64,000 nucleotides of DNA from Balamuthia mandrillaris (lineage: Eukaryota > Discosea > Longamoebia > Balamuthiidae): contig JAVKOQ010000011.1 in assembly GCA_031835245.1 (NCBI GenBank), positions 1 to 64,000 on the forward strand, given 5' to 3'. Both the position numbers and the translations under genes were made by a program. This document shows positions 50,040 through 61,881 of this stretch, in pieces. The notes under the pieces are model-generated. The model did no database searches. It had not been told where the DNA came from and saw only the letters and a program-made list of their open reading frames with translations. Position 1 is the first letter of the stretch. Each line of letters opens with the position of its first letter.

Positions 50040-50769
50040 GAGAACAGCTGAGGGCTCGCTATTTCTGTGGGGTCGTTGTGATCATCAGTTCAAAGACACT
50101 TTTTCTGCTTTTGTTCTTGCGCCTCGCTTGGTGGTGCGTACACCTCCTTCTCTTAATTGTGGGTTGCCAATGGCTGATCTCTCTCTCTCCGACAGCCAAG
50201 CTTGCAACAGTACCAAATCAAAAGCGTTGCTTGTGGCAATGGCTTCTTGCTTGCACTTACTGGTTCATTTTCTCTCTCTCATTTTTGTCCTTTCTGTTTT
50301 CTGCTACGATCTATAGAAGGTTGACATGATTTTTTGTTTTCATAGATACGGGTAAATTGTTTGCCCTGGGCAAAGGAACAGAAGGTCAACTTGGGGTTGA
50401 GGGCATGAATAATCAGGATACTCCTGTGCTTCCAGATGGCATTAACGATTTTGAAGTCTGTAGCATTGCTTGCGGCCACTCTCATTCTCTTGCAATCACC
50501 GGTACTCGTCTCATCCACTTACAGTTCGTGCCATTTAAACTTTAAGTTGTTTAACACTATACCTACGAATAATAGCGGATGGAAAAGTTTGGGCGTGGGG
50601 GGCAAGTGGAGCTCGTCTCGGGCTCGGTGATAGCATCGGCGTTCAAGCTACTCCTCAAGTAGTTAATATTCCAGAGAAAGTTATACAAGTTGCTTGCGGA
50701 ACCTCTTTCTCGCTAGCTTTATCAAGTTTGTTGTCTCTCTCCCTCTCTTCTCTTACTCTCTTGTTCTTA

Positions 50770-50801
<32 letters not shown>

Positions 50802-53800
50802 CAAACCAGAAACCGGTAAAGTTTTTAGTTGGGGAGAAATAGGAGAGTTTGGGCAATTGGGATTAGGCTTGGAATATACAAATACCAGGCGTTCTGTACC
50901 TACTCCCACGCGCATTGAAGGACTGCAGGGAGTGCGAGAGTTGAGTTGTGGAGAAAGCCACACTCTCTGCCTTGTCGACAAGAATGTCGGCGATGAACAA
51001 GCTCCCGTCATGCAACGGTTGGTGTACGCATGGGGAAGAAACAGTGAGGGTCAGTTAGGTTTGGGAGATAAGAAGCATAGGTTCAAGCCTTGCCTAAACA
51101 CATTCCTCTCGGAAGGCAAACACAGTGTTGTGTTGATAGCTTGTGGCTCTGCTTTTAGCATTGCTGTTGATGGTTTGTGTTTTTTTAGCTCATTTTATTG
51201 CTTATTTTTCTAATTTATTATTTTTCGGTTCTCTCTCCACCATTATCTTTTTTGTTGCTATCATGACTGAACAGATGAAAGTCGAATGCTGATGTGCGGG
51301 GAAGGTAAAACGATACCTGCAGAAAAGGGCTCTGATGCCAAACAGTCGCAGTTATTACCCAAAGAAAATCGCTTTTTTGGAAAGTCTAAGCCTATATTGG
51401 CGATTGCCTGTGGCAATGCCCATGCTCTTGCGTTGACTGAAAAGCAAGGTATCTATCTCGCTTTTTTCTTGTATCCTTATCTTCTTACTAAAATGGATGG
51501 TTATAGCAGAAAACGGTCAAGGGAGCAGCGAGCATACCGAGAAGAATGAATCAAAGAAGAAAATGGATGAGGAAGAAGAGGAAGAAGAGGAAGAAGAAGC
51601 AGAAGAATCAGAGGAAGAAGAAGCAGAGGGCGAGGAAGAGGGAGAAGAGGAAGAAGCAGAGGAGGAGTTTGAAATAGAAAACATTCTAGACTGTCGAACA
51701 AACAAGGTACTTTGATCTTCACCTTTATTGATCACGAAACGGTGCTTCTTTCTTAGCATGTTCTTTCTCTCTTTCTCTCTCTCCCTCTCTCTCTCTCTCT
51801 CAGGGTATAAAAGAATATCTTGTCAAGTGGAAAGGATATCCATCCTCGCAAAATACGTGGCAGCCTGAGAGCGATCTTACTAATTGTCAAGAACTGCTAC
51901 AGTACGTTTTGTTTTCACTGATTTGCTGAATATTGTTGTAACCAGCTGTACATTTAGAGAGTTTCTTAGGACGCAGAAGGACAAAGGAAAAGAAAAACAG
52001 CAGCAACAAAAAGCAAATGATAAGCAAGCAGAAAAGAAAAAGCAAACTGAAATAAAGGACAAAGGAAAAGAAAAACAGCAGCAACAAAAAGCAAAGGATA
52101 AGCAAACAGACCAAAATGGACAAAAGGAAGAGAAAGAAATGTCACCACGAAAGAGAAAGCGAACGAGTAGCACAGCTAATACCGCAGCAGCAGCACCAGC
52201 AAGAAAACAAAATGGAGATAAGGTCAAACGGGTGAGTATGCAAGATCTACGGTCGTTGGTAGACAGTGTTCCATCTACCCCAGAAACGAAGAGAAGGCGA
52301 AAGCGAAAATCCGCTGCTGCTGAAGATGATAAGCCAGAACCAGAGGATCATTGGGTAGGTGCTCCTCTGCAATCCTTTAGAGGAAACACATACTACAAGG
52401 TAAACTTTCTATTTCTTTCTCCTGCTGTTTTCCTCATTCTTTACTTTGCTTATTTCTTCCAATATGACTCCCATTTGCATTAAAAAGGCATTTACAAGGG
52501 ATGGTGTTACCTTTTCTGTCGGCGACAACATATCGTTAGAGAGCGGTGAGATTGAGCCAATGCTAGGCATGATTGCTTCCCTGTATGAAAGTCGCAAAGG
52601 AAATAAGCTGTGCAAGGTACGATGGTATTACCGACCGGAGGACACTGCTGCTGGCTACGATTATGCTGACATCAAAGGTACTCTGTCTCTCTACCCGCCA
52701 TTTCTCTCTCTCTCTCTCTCTCTCTCTGACACAATTTTGCAGAGGTCTTTGGTAGTGTACACGAAGATACGAATCCGTTGTCAGTCATATTGGGCAAGAT
52801 TAGTGTCGTGTCAGAAGAGGAATATCACCTTATGTATGCTCAACGAAAGAAAGAGAACCCAGGATTGAGAAGCGAGGAAGCGCTCATGGAAGACGTTTGG
52901 TTTGTCCGACAGTTTTACAACCACGAAGAACAAGAATTTGAAGATTACAACGCTCCTAAACAGGTTCATATCTCTCTCTGTCTCTCTGTCTCTCTTTCCC
53001 TCTCGTTAAAATAATGATTATGTCTCACAATTTTGATGCTTGTTTGTACCTCCTCACTGTCATTAGCGCGATCTCGAGAAGCTTATAGCATCGGAAGCAA
53101 GACGTAAATCCACAAGCGACACAACAGCAACTACTGCTAGGAAAGCCTCCGCAACTAAAAAGATTGTAGGTAGCACAGAGTCGCCAACAGCCATTCGACG
53201 GGCAAAACGCCAAAAGCGAGATCAAAGTTCTGATACTGGTAGTTCAAGCACTTCGTCATTGTCAACATCATCGACTTTGAAGAAGCAACGAGGAGGAAAA
53301 ACAGAAAAAACAGCGAAAGCGAAAGATGGAGAGAAGAAAAGACTGGCAAAGTCAACGGCAGAAGAAAAAGAGGAAATGGAGGTAGAACAACGAGAAAAAG
53401 CAGGAGAGCAGGAGAAAAAAGAACCGAAACCCGAGAAAGAGAAGGACACCCAACAACCACAGGAGTCCGACAAAGCTATGGACATTGTCCAAGACAACTC
53501 CAACAACAGCACCAACGCTGCCGGACGAGACGAACAGCAGCAAGACACTAACCCAGAAAAAGCCTCTTCTTCCTCTGCCTCTTCCACTCCATCCGCTTCC
53601 TCTTCTTCCTCCTCTGCCTCTTCCACTCCATCCGCTTCCTCTTCTTCCTCTTCTAGTCAGGATAAGAAAAAAGACAATAATGAACCTCCACTGGACCCCA
53701 CTGTCTTAACGGAGCGCCTGTTGAACGCCGTAAAAGAAGGCAACAAGAAGAAAGTGAGCAGCCTCCTCTCCAAAGGGGCCTCTCCCTTTGCTACTAACAA

Positions 53801-54188
53801 GTTTCAACAAACACCCATTCACTGGGCGGCTGCACACGGCAAGGCCACCTGCCTGGGTGTCCTGATGTCCCACGTGGAAACGAGTGATGGCAACGACACC
53901 AAACAGCGGCTGTTGAACCAAAAGGCGTGTCGTGGCTGGACGCCCTTGCACTATGCCGCTCACAACAATCATCCGCAGGTGGTTCGCATGCTATTGGATC
54001 TTGGGGCGGATCCTCATGTGAAAAACGAGGAAGGAAAGACACCTGCCACGATTGCTGCCAATCGGGGATGGACCAAGGTCTTTGAACTCCTTTCCTTCAA
54101 TAACAACAACGGCAGCAATAGTCAGAACGCTGACTCCAACAGCAATGGCAATAGCAGCAACAGCATCAACGAAAGCGAAACCCTATAG
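49448..54188 (+). CDS. RCC1-chromodomain-BAH-ankyrin protein
   Basis: Fifteen exons: 49448-49477, 49589-49623, 49819-49952, 50048-50133, 50196-50262, 50346-50501, 50576-50725, 50810-51172, 51275-51448, 51507-51706, 51804-51901, 51958-52399, 52488-52677, 52743-52963, 53067-54188; 1,155 residues. RCC1 units fill about residues 20-395 (SWGCNGDSQLGDE, ALGKGTEGQLG, AWGASGARLGLGD, SWGEIGEFGQLGLG, AWGRNSEGQLGLGD). After an acidic run comes a chromodomain at about residues 452-500 (EFEIENILDCRTNK, EYLVKWKGYPSSQNTWQPE) with aromatic cage residues. A BAH domain spans about 640-790 (FSVGDNISLES, RWYYRPEDT, KISVVSEEEY). Ankyrin repeats lie at about 995-1130 (TPIHWAAAHGKA, GWTPLHYAAHNNHPQVVRMLLDLGAD). By domain it should read methyl-lysine histones. 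The domain order is not one I know. Confidence 0.88.
50004..50036. repeat. (CT)n in intron 3 of the RCC1-chromo gene
   Basis: About 16 CT units on the sense strand shortly before the acceptor at 50047. Similar runs occur in introns at 50770-50798, 51770-51801, 52701-52728 and about 52973-52990 of the same gene. Confidence 0.85.
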
Positions 54189-54627
54189 AGACTACCCTGC
54201 GTTGTGGAGCAGAGCTTGGCTCTCCTTCGCTATCCCACCCGCTCTCTCTTTGTGTTTTTAGAATCTCTCTCCCTTAGTTCCTCAAGCAACGCTTCTCATT
54301 TTTTTTTTTTTTGCAAAAAGATAATAAAAGACAAACGAGAAACACACAAAACAAGTCCTTTGGGGGAGGTTGGAGCCTCACCACCGACCCATTCCCCATC
54401 CCCGCATTACCACCACTGCGGAGAACCATTTAGGGCGCAGCTCAGCGCAATCATGAAGCGAAACGCATGGAGCTTGAGGCCACTGCATCTTTGCAGAGGC
54501 AGAGAGACGTTCGGACCACGAAAATTGAGCCCCTTCCCTTCCTCTCGCCTGTTATATTTTATATTTGGGTGGCGTCCCTTCAGCAAAGAAGAGAGAAAGG
54601 AAACCGGACCGCCACAAAGGTGCGAGC
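54189..54627. other. Spacer between the RCC1-chromo and FHA-formin genes
   Basis: About 440 bases. A short polyT run at 54300-54312 is followed by a possible polyadenylation-like AATAAAA at 54323. No gene seen. Confidence 0.45.
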
Positions 54628-55203
54628 ATGTCTTCGGAGGGAACCAGTCCAAGAGGTGATCGTAAACACTCCTCCAAGAGAAAGTCTGGTTCAGGGGGCG
54701 GCACCGTCGCCGGGAAGACGACCACCCACCACCACAGAAAGAAAGCCCATTCCAAGGAAAAGGACCGCGAGTCTCTTCCCAAGGGCGAACGTTCGGCCGT
54801 TGTCCCTCCCTCTTCCCCGTCCGCTTCCTCATTGAGCTCCAGCGGACATCACCACCATCGAGGGGGAAGGAGAAGAACCCACAGGAGCCACGCAGCGGCG
54901 TCTACATCCTCCGAGACAGAGCCTTTGGACGCGGAGCTTCCTTACTGGGGCAAACTCGTTTCTTTTTGCAGCGAAGCGCATCCTGATGTGGAGCTAAGCC
55001 TTCCAAAGGAACTGCTGGGTCGTGGTCCTCAATGCCATCCTGCTTCTCGATATACAGGTACGTGCGTCTTTGTGGACATGGAGCCAAAAGGTTAACCCTA
55101 CTCCAAAAGACACAACGATCAGCACCGTTCATTGTCAGATCTCTTACGAACAGAAACGGACAAAGCATGGCCACCACAAATACTGTGTCTATCTAGAAGA
55201 CAC

Positions 55204-55243
<40 letters not shown>

Positions 55244-58200
55244 GTTTGTCAGTGCAAGCAACTAATGGCTTGGCCGAAAACAGTTCCAATGGTACGTACG
55301 TGAATGGGTCTCTGGTGGGCAAAGGCAAGGTCATCCGCCTGAGGACCAGCGACGAGATAACGTTCGTGGTGCCCAACATCTACGACGAGGACTACTCCCC
55401 CACGGAGAGCATAGCCTACACCTACCTGGACTTTTTCGAGCAATGGAGAGGAGCAGCTCCTTCAGTTCCATCCTCTCCGGCAGCGGCTTCTTCTTCTTCT
55501 TCGCCTGCACCCGTGTTGGTTCTTCCAGCGTTGCCCAAGAAACAAAAGGAGAAGGGCAAAGAAGACGGAGAACATGAGGACTCGGAGCAACAGGACTTTC
55601 TGAGCAGCTATCGCGTCTCGCCCAGGCAGCCGCAACGCCACCAACCGGAAGAACAAAAGCAGAGGGCGGGCTTTGATCCGGCCAAAGTGGGCGGCGTCTC
55701 GTTGTTGGCCCCTTCCTCTCCTTCTCCCTCCGTCGCGCGCAGGAAAGAGGGCCAAAGCGCAGAGGCACCTTCACCAGCATCAGCTAGGACAACATCACCG
55801 GCAACACCGCAAGCAAAGGAGAGCGGTGGTGCCAGCGGTCAAGCGGAGAAGACGCAACCGTTTGACCATCTCCTCACAGCGGAGCAGTTCATGAGGGAGC
55901 TGCAGGTGAACTGCGAGGCCGACCTGTTGGCGGCCCTCAACGAGCGCCTTCGCACGTGCGAGGAGAGCTGGCTCATCTCCTTCCTGGACATCACTGGCAT
56001 GGACCTTCTTCTCGACGTGCTTTCCCACAGTGACCGCAAGAGCAAGTTACGTTCGTTTTTTTCCTCTTTCTCCTCTCTCTTGTGTGTCTGTCTTTCCACT
56101 TCGCCACCGCTCTCCTCTCTCTTTCCCTCTGCTCTCTCGTCTTCTCCCTCATCCTCGCTCCTATCCTCGCCCCTCTCCTCCACTCCTCGCTCCTCTCCTC
56201 CACTCCTCGCCCCTCTCCTCGCTCATGCCCTACATCCTCTCCGTTGTCTTCTCTCTTCTCCGACCTCCAATGTCCACAAAAAACAGACAACAGGGAGAGA
56301 GAGAGAGAGAGAGAGAGACACAAGCGAGACAAGAGACAAAAGAGACAAGAGAGAGAGAGAAAGGAAAAAGAAAAGGCGGAGAAAAGAAGGGAAAAGGCCG
56401 ACGGGAAGGTTAGGTTAGGGAGGGGAGGGCCGAAATTCGGACGGACTGTCAAGTTCATGTCAAAGAGGGTGAAATGTGAGAAAGACTCCCTTTCCTGAAC
56501 TTCCAGCCAGCCTGCCTGCCAGCCTGCCGCTGGACAACCAACCATTCCAACCAACCAACCAGCTGCTGCGCTGGAGGAAAAGAAAAAGGGTAGCAGACAG
56601 AAGAGAAACCTACCGAAACCTTTTGCCCTGCTTCCTGCCTGCCTGCCCCGAAGTGGTGGTGAACTGTTTGAAACAGAGATCATACTGACAAAGGGACAAA
56701 AAAACAAAGAAGGAAAGGAGCGAGTGGTGGTATTACACCCAATAGATTACAGGACCAACGAGACAAGGGAGAAAGAAAAAAAAGTGCGAAAGTAGAAGTA
56801 AGAGAAGATCGTTACGTTTCACACCCTAACCTGACAGTTTGGGCCTGCCTCTGCACGACGATCGAAGTCAGAACCAACCCTTTTTTGCTTCTCACATCTT
56901 GCAACCCTGCATAACGCTCAGCCCTCCGCCTCAACGGCAGCTCAACCCCTGCTTCCCTCATTCCATTCCTCCGCTCCCTCTCCATCACTCCTCCTCATTG
57001 CCCGAGAGGGCCGCTTCTGCTACTTTTATAGAAAGATCACCAAAGCAGAGAAGGGCAGCTGCTCCTCTCTGTTGTTGTGGCGATCGCACCAACAGAGAGG
57101 AGACTCTTCTTCTTCGTCCTCATCATCTTCTTCTTTTACTCCTCCGCAACTGCATTCATTGTCACCACTTCTACTTATTCTGTCTTCACCTCTCACTTCT
57201 TCTTTCGTCATTCTCTCCTCCTCTTCTTTTCCTTCCTCTTCGTGGCCTCTCATCGAAGCCAAGACCTCTTGCTCTTCTTCTATTTCTTCTCTGCCACCAC
57301 CGTCATCATCGTCGTCGTCCTTCGTGTTTTTGTGTGTAAACCTGTTTTGCTTACCAGTCGTTCATCACTCTCTGTGTCGTGTTTGTTGTTGCGATTGTGC
57401 TGTATGTTTGCTTTGCTGCAGGCGAACTCCCTCTGACGAGCAGATAGAATGGGAGTGCATTCGCTGCGTTGAAACCGTGCTTAATACTGAGGTAATGCCT
57501 AGTTATCTATGTCATTTCCTTTCTTTCTGTCTTTTTAAAAATCTTTCTGTTGTTCTTTTGTCACTTTTGTTTGCTTTGTGCCTTTTCCTTCATTGGTCAA
57601 CAAAACTGACGATGGAGTAATGCATTACAGTTGGGCTTTGAGCTTATCTTTGAGGTGCCGCAGCTATTGGAAGATTTGGCGCTTTTTCTTGACTCGTCCA
57701 ACGTTCAGGTGCGAGCAAAGATCCCACAAATATTTGCTGCTATCTGTTTGTATTCTCCTGAAGCCCATGAGTATGCCTCACTGATATCTGTTCGCTCTTT
57801 TAGTCTAAGTTATTTTCTGACTATTTTTTTGGTACAAAAAGGCTGATTCTTCGGTCAATGACGTTCTTCAAAGAAGCTAAAAAAGAAAAGGCACGCTTTG
57901 AACGCCTCGTCCGTTCCTTAACAGACCCTGGCAACTCTGTTCAATACAAGGTACCGTTCTTAGATTTCCGATTTTCTTTACTGCTCGTAACAACAATTTA
58001 TTGTTTATCGTTATCCCATTTGTAGGTGCATTGCATGTGCCTCATCAATCACATGATAGATGGTGTGACAGAAGTGGAGCATCGTGTTGAGCTCAGAGAA
58101 GAGTTTGTCAGGTTGGGCCTTCTTGATCTAATGAGGGTATGTAAACTTTATACATTCTGTGTATCTTAGTTTGGGCATTTATATTTGTTTGTTATTTTAG

Positions 58201-60536
58201 CCGTTACGAATGCACCGCTCCAAAGAGTTGGATTCCCAATTGGATCACTTCCTTGCTCAAGCGGAGAAGGACAACGCCGAATCAAGTGTGCACGATACTG
58301 ATCTTTCGTACGAATATTTGCTTCTGCCATATGTTTGAGTTCATCGCTTACTTACCTTTGTTCCTCACTTTCACTCAAGCGATCCCATTGAAATGACAAC
58401 TCAAATTAAGGCTATCATGATAGGCACTTCAGGCTATCCGTACTTTCTTGGTACCCTGCAAAATCTGTTACTAATTGCTGCTAGAGGATCTGACAAGAGG
58501 TAAGCTATTGCCCCTGTATGTTGTTTGTGTGTGCGTCTCTGTTGTAAGCTAACTCACTTTCTCCTGCTTATTATAAGCGTTTGGGAAAAGGTAGAACAGT
58601 CGACGCATGACGCTGTCATGACGGAAGAGGAGGCAACTGGTGAAACACGTTTGAATTTAGCCAAGCTGAAAGAGGCCATTCAAGCCAAGCAACAACAAAA
58701 AGAAGAATCAGCTGATAAAGAGTATGTTTACCTACAACTTCTTTAAATCCTTCCGGTTTTCTTCTAACTGTTCTTCAGGTTGAACAAAAGAGAACTTATG
58801 CGCAAACAATTTGAAGAAGAACAATTGGCATTTAAGGAGAAGATGCGACAAGAAATGGACGCTGTTCAACAAAAACACAGGACTGAAAAAGAAGAAATGG
58901 AACTGTCTTTCAAGCTTGAGATTGCAGAGCTGAAGAAAGAACTTAGTTCTCTTCAAACAAAACTCATGGAGGCCAACAACAGAAATGGAAGCTTCCAAAC
59001 TACATCATCGTCATCAATAACAACAAGAACCATTTCATCTGCAACGAACAACGGAGATAAAGATCTCAAACAAGAAGAAAACTTGTCAGCATCACCACCA
59101 CCCCCTGGAGGAGCTCCGCCTCCTCCACCAGGAATGCCTCCTCCACCACCTTCTGGATCAGGAGGACCACCTCCACCACCGTTTGGAGCACCGACCATGA
59201 TGATGGAGGCGGATGATCCGAACCAACCTCGGCCTTCTGTGCCGGTCAAACAGCTCTATTGGGTAAAAATACCTCCAGTCAAGAAAGAACAGACGATATG
59301 GCAACACATCGACCATCACAATGTGGAAGTGGAGACATCCACTCTGGAGGAGCTGTTCAAGTTGAAGCAACGGCACCATGACCGTGACGATGAGAACGCA
59401 GGTTCGAGTGATGCCGCCACGGATACAGATAGTAAGCCTTCGGAGGAGGAAGGTGCAAAGACATCCTTTACGGCTGTTCAGAAAGTAAAAAAGAAGCGTA
59501 CTTTAATTGACCCGAAGCGAGCGAACAACATTGGTACGAAGACCACCTAAATGTTAACTTTTAACAACTTAACTTTCTTTTTTTGTAGCTGTAATGCTGG
59601 CCCACTTTCGCCTTCCGTTGGATTCCATCCGTAAGAGTATATTGGAACTAAACATGGATGTGTTGACTGAACACAATGTCCACCAGTTACTCAATTATGC
59701 TCCCACCGAAGAAGAGGTTTGTATTATCTCGTCCTTTGTAATGTTTTATCTATTTTGTTTGACTGTTGTGTAACACTTAATGTAGGAACAAATATTAGCA
59801 GAGTTCAAGGATTCGCCGCAGGAAGTGGGGCGTGTGGAACAGTTCTTCTTGCAGATGCTGACCATTCCTCGGTTTAAACAACGAATGGCTACATTCGCCT
59901 TCAAGCTAAACTTTAAAAATCATTTGGAGGAGTTAGAATACGTTAGTATCATCTCCTGTTTGTTTTAAACTTGTCCTTTTAACACTGTTTCTTTTGTAAT
60001 CTTCTTCAGGACATCGATGTTATATGCAATGCAACAACAGAACTCCGCAACAGTCCCAAATTTTCAAAGACGCTGGAGGTACCATTACCCCTTTTTTGTT
60101 TAGAAGTTTGCATCTGTTTATAGGACTCACAATGTCCTGGTAATCCAGGTCATTTTGGCAATCGGCAATTTTATGAATGCAGGACCCAGAAAACCATCAG
60201 CTGCTGGCTTTAAGCTCTCCTTTTTAACGAAAGTATGCTCTTTATTTACGTCTTGAGTTTCGCTATTACTTTCTTGTTTACGCACTTTACGTCAATAGCT
60301 AGGAGATACGAAAAGCACAGATAATAAGGCAACGATGATCCACTATCTTGCCTCTCTGTTCCATCGCAACTATCCAGAATTGTTGACTACCCACACAGAA
60401 CTCAAAAGTGTTGAAGAAGCCACAAAAAGTTTGACCATACTTTCTGCTCATCGCCTTAGTTCTTACTGACTGTAGTGTCTTTTTTCGTTTCTTCCTTGCT
60501 TCATCTCATCTCATCTCTTCTATTCTTTCTCTTTGC

Positions 60537-60579
<43 letters not shown>

Positions 60580-61118
60580 TAACAGTATCGGCAGACACAA
60601 TTCTAGCGGAAATCAAAACAATGACCAGTGAGCTTGCGAAACTTGAAGAGGAACTCGCACTAGAGTATCCTCCCGAGGACCGATACAAAGAAGTCATGTC
60701 CCATTTCCATGCCGAAGCCGTTCACCACATCCAACGCATTCTCCACAAGAAGGACCAAATGGAGAGCGCCTATCGAGCCACCTTGCAGTTCTTTGGAGAG
60801 GAGGCCACCATGCAGAGCGAGGACTTTTTCGCTCAGATACATGACTTTTTGTTGGCATTGGAGAAGGCGGCCAAAGACAATGCTAGAGAGAAGGTTCTGG
60901 CGGAGAAGAAGCAGGTCATGGAGGCCAAGAAGAAGGAGAGAGAGGAGCAGAAGGCAAAGCAAGGGCAGATGAAGGCCCGTATTAAGGCCAAAGCTTCCGT
61001 CAGGCAAAGAGGGGGAGGAGAAGAGAGACCAACTAGCATTCGAAAGGGTGTTTTGGATAACCTTTATGGGAGCATGAGGAAGGGTGCTATTTGCAGAGAG
61101 GAACGTCAAGAGGAATAA
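54628..61118 (+). CDS. Formin with an N-terminal FHA domain (FHA-GBD/FH3-FH1-FH2)
   Basis: Formins nucleate and elongate actin filaments. Seventeen exons: 54628-55057, 55110-55206, 55284-56045, 57422-57491, 57631-57770, 57842-57950, 58026-58136, 58201-58307, 58380-58499, 58578-58721, 58779-59533, 59589-59716, 59786-59941, 60010-60078, 60149-60232, 60299-60428, 60586-61118; 1,314 residues. The FHA domain spans about residues 110-215 (LLGRGPQCHP, TTISTVHCQISYEQ, TSSNGTYVNGSLVGKG) and should bind phosphothreonine. The GBD/FH3 armadillo region follows (LLTAEQFMRELQVNCEADL, VRAKIPQIFAAICLYSPE, VHCMCLINHMIDG). A coiled coil precedes FH1, whose polyproline runs start at about residue 803. FH2 has KQLYWVKIPP, LNYAPTEEE, VILAIGNFMNAGPRK and SFLTKLGDTKSTDNKATMIHYL. 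The C-terminus is basic, DAD-like. The FHA part is joined by a 1.4 kb intron (56046-57421). Confidence 0.88.
60541..60577. repeat. (CT)n in the last formin intron
   Basis: About 18 CT units on the sense strand, just before the acceptor at 60585. Confidence 0.85.
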
Positions 61119-61362
61119 CAGTTTTGTGTGTTTTAGTTGTTGCCTAGGAATGCAACAAAACTCCTTTCTAGGCATGTGTTTTCAGTTGAAGGCATAGGCT
61201 ATGGGTTAGCCTTTGCCGCCTCCGTGTGGCCATTCAGTTCAGCAAAGCGGTGCTGGACGTAGGTCCCAAGCAGTTCCCTAACCAAATTCTAAGAGCACAG
61301 AGGAACGCCAGCAATTCAAAGAATTCCATCACGTCGTCGTGAATAATCGGACCAAAAGGGAG
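61119..61362. other. Spacer between the formin and helicase genes
   Basis: About 245 bases of mixed composition. Sequence near 61140-61170 has an imperfect inverted pair (gttgcctaggaatgcaac). Nothing else recognised. Confidence 0.35.
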
Positions 61363-61764
61363 ATGAAGAGGAAAGGAGCAGGCAAAGGCCTGGCCTCTGC
61401 CGAAGAGGTGGTCCTGCAAGGCAAGGCTCGCGGCAAACAGGGTAAAAATCAGCAGCAGCAACAAAAACAAAAACATGGCGCTCCTCCTCCCACTGCAAAT
61501 AAACCTGGAGGAGCACACAAAGGAGGAAAGAGACAACAAGGCGCTGCCGTCGCTGCCTCCTCCTCCTCCTCGGTCAGCATCTCCTTCTTTTTCAGTGTTG
61601 TTCTAGCCTCCACCACACTCCTCTCCCCCTCCTTCGTAACAATGTTTTCGCTTCGATGTGATTGCAGGAAGAGCCGCCCAAGCGTACCCCTCTCTTTGGC
61701 AGCTGGACTGGAAAAACGCCCGTTACAATGCTGGTTCGTTCGTTTTACCTTCCTCTTCTCTTTT

Positions 61765-61808
<44 letters not shown>

Positions 61809-61849
61809 TCTCTTTCGTTTTAGGTAATCTCAGTTATTCGTTCTTCTTG

Positions 61850-61881
<32 letters not shown>

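Noticed and set aside
56046-57421. Possible separate gene inside the large formin intron
   Set aside because: Open frames there are Ser, Leu or Arg repeats from CT- and GA-rich DNA; no domain, and flanking exons join in frame.
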